Below are positions 7,441 to 11,520 of a DNA stretch of 11,520 nucleotides, in pieces. Numbering within the stretch: the stretch's first letter is position 1; each line of letters starts with the position of its first letter. The stretch comes from Multifurca ochricompacta (lineage: Eukaryota; Basidiomycota; Agaricomycetes; Russulales; Russulaceae). Under the pieces are notes generated by a model that saw only the letters and a program-made list of their open reading frames with translations, did no database searches and was not told the DNA's origin. The stretch is taken from contig WTXG01000587.1 in NCBI GenBank assembly GCA_022496185.1, forward strand, positions 1 through 11,520. Direction: 5' to 3'. The position numbers and the translations under genes were made by a program.

Positions 7441-9017
7441 GAACAAACAATTCATTGATTGAGTGGTGATCTAATACATGGTGTGAGACTAGAGCCTGAA
7501 TGAAGGCTGCGTCATTCAGCGATATAAAATCCTCGTTCCTTTGAATTGGTCTTGCAGCTCAAGACGTTGCTCATCTGTCATGTCTTTAGGACTGTGGTGA
7601 GTGTCGACATGTGATGGTGGGGGTGACTGACACTGGGGAAGTTGCAGGCGTTCCATTAGATCCATTGGGTACCGCTGCAGTTGTGGGTGGGATTCTGAGA
7701 TGGTGGCGGTCCGGGCTGAGCTATTTGGGCTTGATTGGGGTTTTCTATTGGGGCAATCTCAAACCAAATGCCTTGTCGTCCACACTCAAGCATCATCCTT
7801 CCTTTGGTACTGTTCCTTTCCTCCGTGGTAGTTGCTTCCTAACCACATCCACATCCATTGCATTTGGGTCCTTTTGCGATAGAATGTGAACTTATTTCCC
7901 CGAGGTGATGGGTAGTGACTGTTTATTCCTAGTTAGGCTTTTCATAAAAACCCAATTTGCATGGTGCATCAAGCAGATGCTGATGCTTCTTGAAATTTTC
8001 CGGCTGATCTTGTGTCAGTATTGTCGCAACCAATTGGGTTGGTAAGCCGCGATAGAAGTATTGTTGTGTGGCTGTGTCGTCAATGTGTAGTCCGGCCCGA
8101 ATTGCTAAGTTGCGGAATTCGGCATATAGTCATCATATTTCCTCCTTCATTTGTAATTTTTCAAGCACTTGTAATGCTTTTGTCCTGCTGCGAATCTGTC
8201 CATGCGGCAAGAATGTTTGCCAGAATGTTCCACACATTACAACTCTGATTTGTCCTGCGTTAATGTTGCCAGCCAGTATACTTGTTCCTCCGCCATCAAT
8301 CTACTTTTGGACCTCGGATTATCCTAACGTGTAGGCCACCTTGGATCGCTCATTCTGGACTAGGGGCACGAACACATTAAGGGCAAGTGGAGTTCGAGCA
8401 AGGCGAATCATCATTTCGCGTGGCCCTGTCGCCGTCAAATAAAGGGAGGGCTCCTTCCATAATCCTCCCTGTGGCATTGGGACGGGAGCTCCCTGGGGGT
8501 TTCCTCCTGGATCCCTCCAGGGTTTCCTCCTGGATTTCCTCCAGGGTTCCCTCCTGGATTCCCTCCAGGTTTCCTCCTGGATTTCCGCCTATGTTCCTCC
8601 TGGGTGCCTTTTGGATCTCCTCCAGGGTGTCCACCTGGGTTTCTCCTGGTGGGCTCCTAAATTAAGAGGGTCATTCTTTGGTTGTCTCGTGGTATGACTG
8701 AGTTGGGTATGTGTTCGTCCTGGTTCGGTGAGTGTAATGGTGGCCATTTCTTCAAGAAGGGGTGGAAGTCTGGATGGGAGAGGTGCTGTGGGGGTTTTGG
8801 TTTGGGGCTTTCAGCAGGGAATCGCTTGCGAGTAATGCAAAGCGATTTTGGTTTTCAAATGGTACATCTCCAAATCTTTGTCTGGCTGACTTTCTGGTAG
8901 GTTTTGTTCTGGTGACTGGTAGTCAAGGGATTCGTCATCTGTCGAGGAGGCCGAGGAGGTCGAAGGGGTCTGGGGTTCGCGTGCCGAATACAATGTGATT
9001 GTTCCGGGTTTGTGCAA
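7441..9017 (-). pseudogene. gag: Gag remnant of element B with CCHC knuckle
   Basis: Heavily broken, so no single frame shows it. On the minus strand, in order: a Ser/Asp/Pro-rich start (SSASSTDDESLDYQ, about 8950), the Gly-Asn-Pro repeat (8491-8648), then MEGALPLFDGDRAT (about 8430) and KVAYTLG (about 8330). Next come KALQVLEKLQM (about 8180), FRNLAIRAGLHIDD (about 8085-8125) and a YRGLPTQLV segment (about 8050). Then follow DPNAMDVD (about 7860) and the knuckle: Cys 7792, Cys 7784, a His codon missing one base near 7769, Cys 7755. TGA codons at 7793-7795 and 7759-7761 stand where relatives have Arg. The start is a guess; open frames reach back to 9127. As in A, lost single bases dominate the frame changes. 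Confidence 0.8.
8491..8648 (-). repeat. 12-bp tandem repeat coding Pro-Gly-Gly-Asn in gag B
   Basis: Imperfect 12-base units alternating CCTCCTGGATTT and CCTCCAGGGTTN on the plus strand. On the minus strand they give repeated Pro-Gly-Gly-Asn, a low-complexity segment found at the N-terminal side of many fungal gypsy gags. The best copies lie at 8501-8584; edges are degraded. The plus-strand open frame over it is only the antisense of this repeat. Confidence 0.85.
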
Positions 9018-9670
9018 GGGGACGTGTTGTCGGTCACCTTGCAGTTTTGGGTGAGTGGTTCTGTTTTCTGTGAAGTCTGTAAGTCTGTTCTAATGTCACA
9101 GCCAGGTGCTAACTGTGTGCAAGTCAATTCGTGTCAAGGAGGTTAAATCAAGTGTCAATGCTTCAAGGTGATCACCAAGTTGTTCAAGCTCTGGAGGTTG
9201 CAGCGGACGTGCACGCGAGTCGAAATTGGACAGAGACGCGCAGTCTTGTCACTAGATACTGGGGACAAAGACTCCTAAGGCACGGCTTAGGGGCTCAAGT
9301 GGAATCAAGGTTTCTGTCTGATAGGGAACACCTGTATTGGCACAGGAAAACAGACTTAGTCTGTCTCTGTGAACTGGTAGGTCCTTAAATACAGGGATAT
9401 TGACAGTAATCTAACATAACTATCTAGGCCTATGACGACTGATAGGACTGGGTCATAGCTATGTCACAACTACATCATGGAGGGTGAGCAGTCTGGGCAA
9501 ACCAGTGGGAGATGTAGGTGGATAAGGAGGGCTACGTCATTAGAAGTCTTGCTAGTCTAGATGTAAATAAAAAGAGAAGCCTAATATGTATAGGCCTGGA
9601 GTGATAAGTGACGAAATGCCGAAACGTGAGGTCAAACGCTGAAATGCGAAAGTTGAAAATACATGTTACA
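9018..9670 (-). other. Probable LTR and leader of element B, limits uncertain
   Basis: No coding motif is seen in these 650 bases. By position this should be the 5' LTR and leader of B. A minus-strand TATTTAAG lies at about 9386-9393. A plausible LTR start is TGTAACATG at 9670 on the minus strand and a plausible end is CATTGACA at 9153, about 518 bp apart. Terminal repeats are weak and no target duplication could be confirmed, so this is a positional guess. Confidence 0.3.
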
Positions 9671-9819
9671 TGATTAGATACAATCCTTTATTGTCTTGGT
9701 TACTATACACACACTCATTTACAGTATTTAAGGACGCTTTTAGTGTAGAGTTCACTTCAGTTCTGACCAACATAACTGAATTATAACTACCATTCTAGGT
9801 AGTTTGCATTATCTAAACC

Positions 9820-10031
9820 TCAGGCTGCATTCATCAGCATGCTGAGCATTTCTCTCTGTCAGCTTCCTTGGTCTCCCTCCATTTGACTTGGGATGTAAGG
9901 GCAGTATTTATGACCCATCTTGAGATGATAATAGTGCCATGGCCAGTCATAGTTGACACTTTATGGGCAGATTTGCCTGAAGTGAGGAGGGAGACAATGT
10001 GAGTCCTTTTGGCAGCAGAGAGGGCATGCAT
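9820..10031 (-). pseudogene. Tc1/mariner transposase N-terminus, truncated
   Basis: From an ATG at 10029-10031 the minus strand encodes MHALSAAKRTHIVSLLTSGK and then SAHKVSTMTGHGT, a helix-turn-helix DNA-binding start typical of Tc1-like transposases (full proteins are usually near 340 residues). After a frame change GGRPRKLTERNAQHA is read at about 9842-9880. GGRPRKL is the linker motif between the two DNA-binding helices of that family. The reading then ends and the catalytic DDE/D domain is absent, so this is a deletion remnant of about 70-80 residues. It lies beside element B's presumed LTR, with an inverted-repeat unit on its 5' side. No full terminal repeats could be assigned to it. Confidence 0.72.
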
Positions 10032-10141
10032 GTAAGAAGCAAGTGTTGTTGATGATTATTTGGTGTGTGTTCAACTTATTAAACATGTCACATGACTGTC
10101 AATGCATTCCATGACCACCAGATACTGGTTTTGTCATCTCA
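10032..10141. other. AT-rich leader between Tc1 remnant and MITE-like unit
   Basis: No gene or RNA seen. It may be the upstream untranslated part of the Tc1 remnant. Variants of ACATGTCACATGA recur here (about 10083) and at about 9661, but too short and diverged to call terminal repeats. Confidence 0.3.
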
Positions 10142-10360
10142 CATGTTGGCCACAAAACTGTTCCAATGATAATGTCTCACAAAACATTTTATATATCATG
10201 AACCACTGACTCAATTGACATTAGTATAGGCTCTAATTGAAGCTTAGATGCTACACTATCATCTACGTATTTCTACTAATTTTGGAAATTATTCTCATTG
10301 TGTGGTAGGTCAATCTCTCCAGGATTGCCAAACATTGGAACAGTTTTGTGGGCTACTGTA
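10142..10360. mobile_element. MITE-like unit with 19-bp inverted repeats
   Basis: CCACAAAACTGTTCCAATG at 10150-10168 recurs as its exact reverse complement at 10333-10351. The right arm continues GGCTACTG and is followed by TA (10359-10360), the end expected of a Tc1/mariner-type element (CAGT start on the other strand, TA target). The left arm is preceded by TGTTGG, and no clean CAGT or TA is seen there. The interior (about 160 bp) is AT-rich and non-coding. Interpretation: a small non-autonomous element or a rearranged Tc1 end. Confidence 0.5.
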
Positions 10361-10658
10361 TCTAGTACAGATATGTGCTATGTCTTGTTGACACGGGATG
10401 TGTCTGGAGATGCTTCAGCATCAGAGGATCGCTTTAGCTGTAGATAAGATTAGATTAGATTCCGGAGTTTCGGACTTTTACTATATCTTTATTACATTTC
10501 TTTCTCCTTCTTACTCAGCTGATTAGTGATGTCCTTAGTAATGCGCAGTAAGCATGTGATATCTCTTTGGCCAATGGCCTTTATCCCTCTTTGTTTATTG
10601 TCCGGCACTTGTGGACTTATTCCCAGTGCGCACAGACCATTCCCCTGGCCCTCATGGG

Positions 10659-10666
10659 TATATAAG
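10659..10666 (+). promoter_or_regulatory. TATA box of candidate LTR D
   Basis: TATATAAG preceded by GGG, in a non-coding AT-rich context, is the same octamer as in LTRs A and E. Confidence 0.5.
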
Positions 10667-10692
10667 GGTGTCTGTTTCGTCTCTTTCACTTC

Positions 10693-10843
10693 AGAGTTCT
10701 TCTTATCTCTGAAGTGTAAGTTCATTCTACTATACTTTCTTTTTACCTTTGACTAACCATCTCCTGTAGACTACTTGTTTTTAGGTCAGTAGTATAGTTG
10801 TATAGAGTTCTTCTTATCTCTGAAGTACTACTTGTTTTTTAGC
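10693..10843. repeat. Internal duplications in LTR D
   Basis: GAGTTCTTCTTATCTCTGAA occurs at about 10694 and again at about 10805, 111 bp apart. ACTACTTGTTTTT occurs at about 10770 and about 10827, 57 bp apart. The two interleaved pairs suggest local tandem duplication just downstream of the TATA box. Confidence 0.85.
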
Positions 10844-10972
10844 CTCACTGCTACTAACCACAGTCAGTATAACCAGCAGCATGATTGTTCGACATGTCTG
10901 TTCCATGAATTCAAGAACAAAGTGGAATTTTATCACATTGGAGTTGTGTATTTCAGTTTTGGGCATTCAACA

Positions 10973-11041
10973 GCAGGAAACCATTTTTAGTACATAGAAT
11001 AAAATATGCAAGCTGTATTATACATTACATGGAATGTAGAA
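10973..11041. other. Short spacer between LTR D and LTR E
   Basis: Sixty-nine AT-rich bases with no recognisable feature. Confidence 0.4.
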
Positions 11042-11520
11042 TGTTACAAACCCCGCTGCATCATTTTCATTTTATGTTGTCTTTTCCCACTCTCCATTCA
11101 TGTGACTTGTGTTTGGTTGCATTTGATGGCTGTTGACTGCGGTTATGACCTTCTTTGCACCTATTTGTTCTTATCTTCAACCAACTTCCTTCTTATCTAT
11201 GACTCATATTTTACACAAGGACTCTTACATATTTTCCCACCAGAATCGCGACTATACCGAATATGTCTTGGTATATTCTCATCTGACCCACCTTGGCCCA
11301 GTTTCCCCTTTTAGTTACACTTACTATAACTGATGACTTGTTGATATAATATGTACCAGACTCCAATTGAGACCCCACTGTCTGTTACATATATAAGACC
11401 TGTCTAGGTACTCTGTATTCCCTAGACTCAACTTCTTATTGACTTGGTGCATTGCCTTCTGGGTGATCTCTAAGAACTGACTTAGATCTGTCTCAGTGCT
11501 TCTGGCACTCTTCCACTCAC
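11042..11520 (+). repeat. LTR E, partial, related to LTR A
   Basis: Starts TGTTACAAACCCC, parallel to TGTTAGAACAGG in LTR A, and both continue with an ATTTTC segment. The TATA box TATATAAG (11390-11397) is 348 bp in, against 311 bp in LTR A. Both are followed by a CTGTCTAG- or CTGTCCTAG-type segment, a GACTC...ACTTATTGA-type segment and a CTCAGTGCTT..TGGCACT segment (6836 and 11492). By that alignment about 140 bp of its 3' end lies beyond the window. Open frames inside it are shadows. It may be a 5' LTR of an element continuing to the right, or a solo LTR. Confidence 0.7.
11390..11397 (+). promoter_or_regulatory. TATA box of LTR E
   Basis: TATATAAG at the position matching the box in LTR A. 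Confidence 0.55.

Larger units (their letters stand above)
6999..9670 (-). mobile_element. Element B: inverted Ty3/gypsy remnant (gag and protease)
   Basis: Reading from high to low coordinates: probable LTR and leader, gag with a Gly/Pro repeat and CCHC knuckle, protease with DSGA, then the start of the protease-RT linker. It stops at 6999 where the LTR of element A ends. RT, RNase H and integrase are absent from the window. It is the same broad class as A but clearly a different family, for example in its gag N-terminus. The layout is what an insertion of A into B would leave. The upstream limit is uncertain. Confidence 0.8.
10386..10972 (+). repeat. Candidate LTR D (587 bp)
   Basis: Starts TGTTGACACGGG and ends GCATTCAACA, so TGTTG and CAACA are perfect 5-bp terminal inverted repeats. 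A TATA box (GGGTATATAAGG) lies 273 bp in, a usual LTR promoter position, followed by a pyrimidine-rich tract. No target duplication is visible (TGTCT before, GCAGG after) and no retroelement coding adjoins, so it would be a solo or end-truncated LTR. Which superfamily it belongs to cannot be told. The open frames within are short and show nothing recognisable. Confidence 0.5.

Noticed and set aside
8012..8334. Two overlapping plus-strand open frames
   Set aside because: The minus strand here holds conserved gag B segments; the plus frames show no motif.
8387..8665. Plus-strand open frame rich in Pro, Ser and Trp
   Set aside because: It is the reverse of the Pro-Gly-Gly-Asn repeat of gag B; its regularity comes from the tandem repeat.
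9661..10095. ACATGT-type motif repeated at both sides of the Tc1 remnant as terminal repeats
   Set aside because: The two copies are short, partly palindromic and in direct orientation; not convincing as terminal inverted repeats.
10492..10756. Short open frames on both strands in LTR D
   Set aside because: They overlap a TATA box and repeats, have no recognisable motif, and fit a non-coding LTR.
11006..11333. Hydrophobic plus-strand open frames, possible membrane protein
   Set aside because: They lie in LTR E, whose pyrimidine-rich sequence gives Phe/Leu/Ser-rich translation in any frame.

Overview
This window looks like repeat-rich, gene-poor DNA from a fungus, most likely a basidiomycete (Agaricomycete-like). 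It holds no intact gene. Everything recognisable is mobile-element debris: Ty3/gypsy LTR retrotransposons on both strands, LTRs of further elements, and remnants of Tc1/mariner-type DNA transposons. The fungal call rests on the chromodomain-bearing gag-pol type, the gag style (Gly/Pro-rich N-terminal region, NAMD motif, CCHC knuckle) and the Tc1 transposase type. It is inference, not a database match.

Layout: (1) 1-810, minus strand: the 5' end of a retroelement, called C, with an LTR at 222-810 and leader or gag start in 1-221. (2) 811-6998, plus strand: element A, a chromovirus interrupted on its left by C. It has gag, protease, reverse transcriptase, RNase H, integrase and chromodomain, then an extra ORF ending in two zinc-binding modules, a polypurine tract and a 573-bp 3' LTR. 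(3) 6999 to about 9670, minus strand: element B, another Ty3/gypsy element with leader, gag and protease, cut in the protease-RT linker exactly where A's LTR ends. (4) 9820-10360: a broken Tc1/mariner transposase N-terminus and a MITE-like inverted-repeat unit. (5) 10386-10972: a candidate LTR (D). (6) 11042-11520: the start of another LTR (E), related to A's and running off the window.

The geometry implies nested insertion: A went into B, then C into A. Expected order left of the window: the rest of C, the missing gag start and 5' LTR of A, then the RT half of B.

Decay has a clear signature. All seven premature stops in the long RT-to-integrase frame of A are TGA. Most lie where relatives carry arginine, as expected from C-to-T change at CpG in CGA codons. 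The same appears in the extra ORF of A and in B. Superimposed are many one-base frameshifts, mostly losses, which are almost absent between 2329 and about 4780. No tRNA, rRNA, CRISPR array or host gene was seen.
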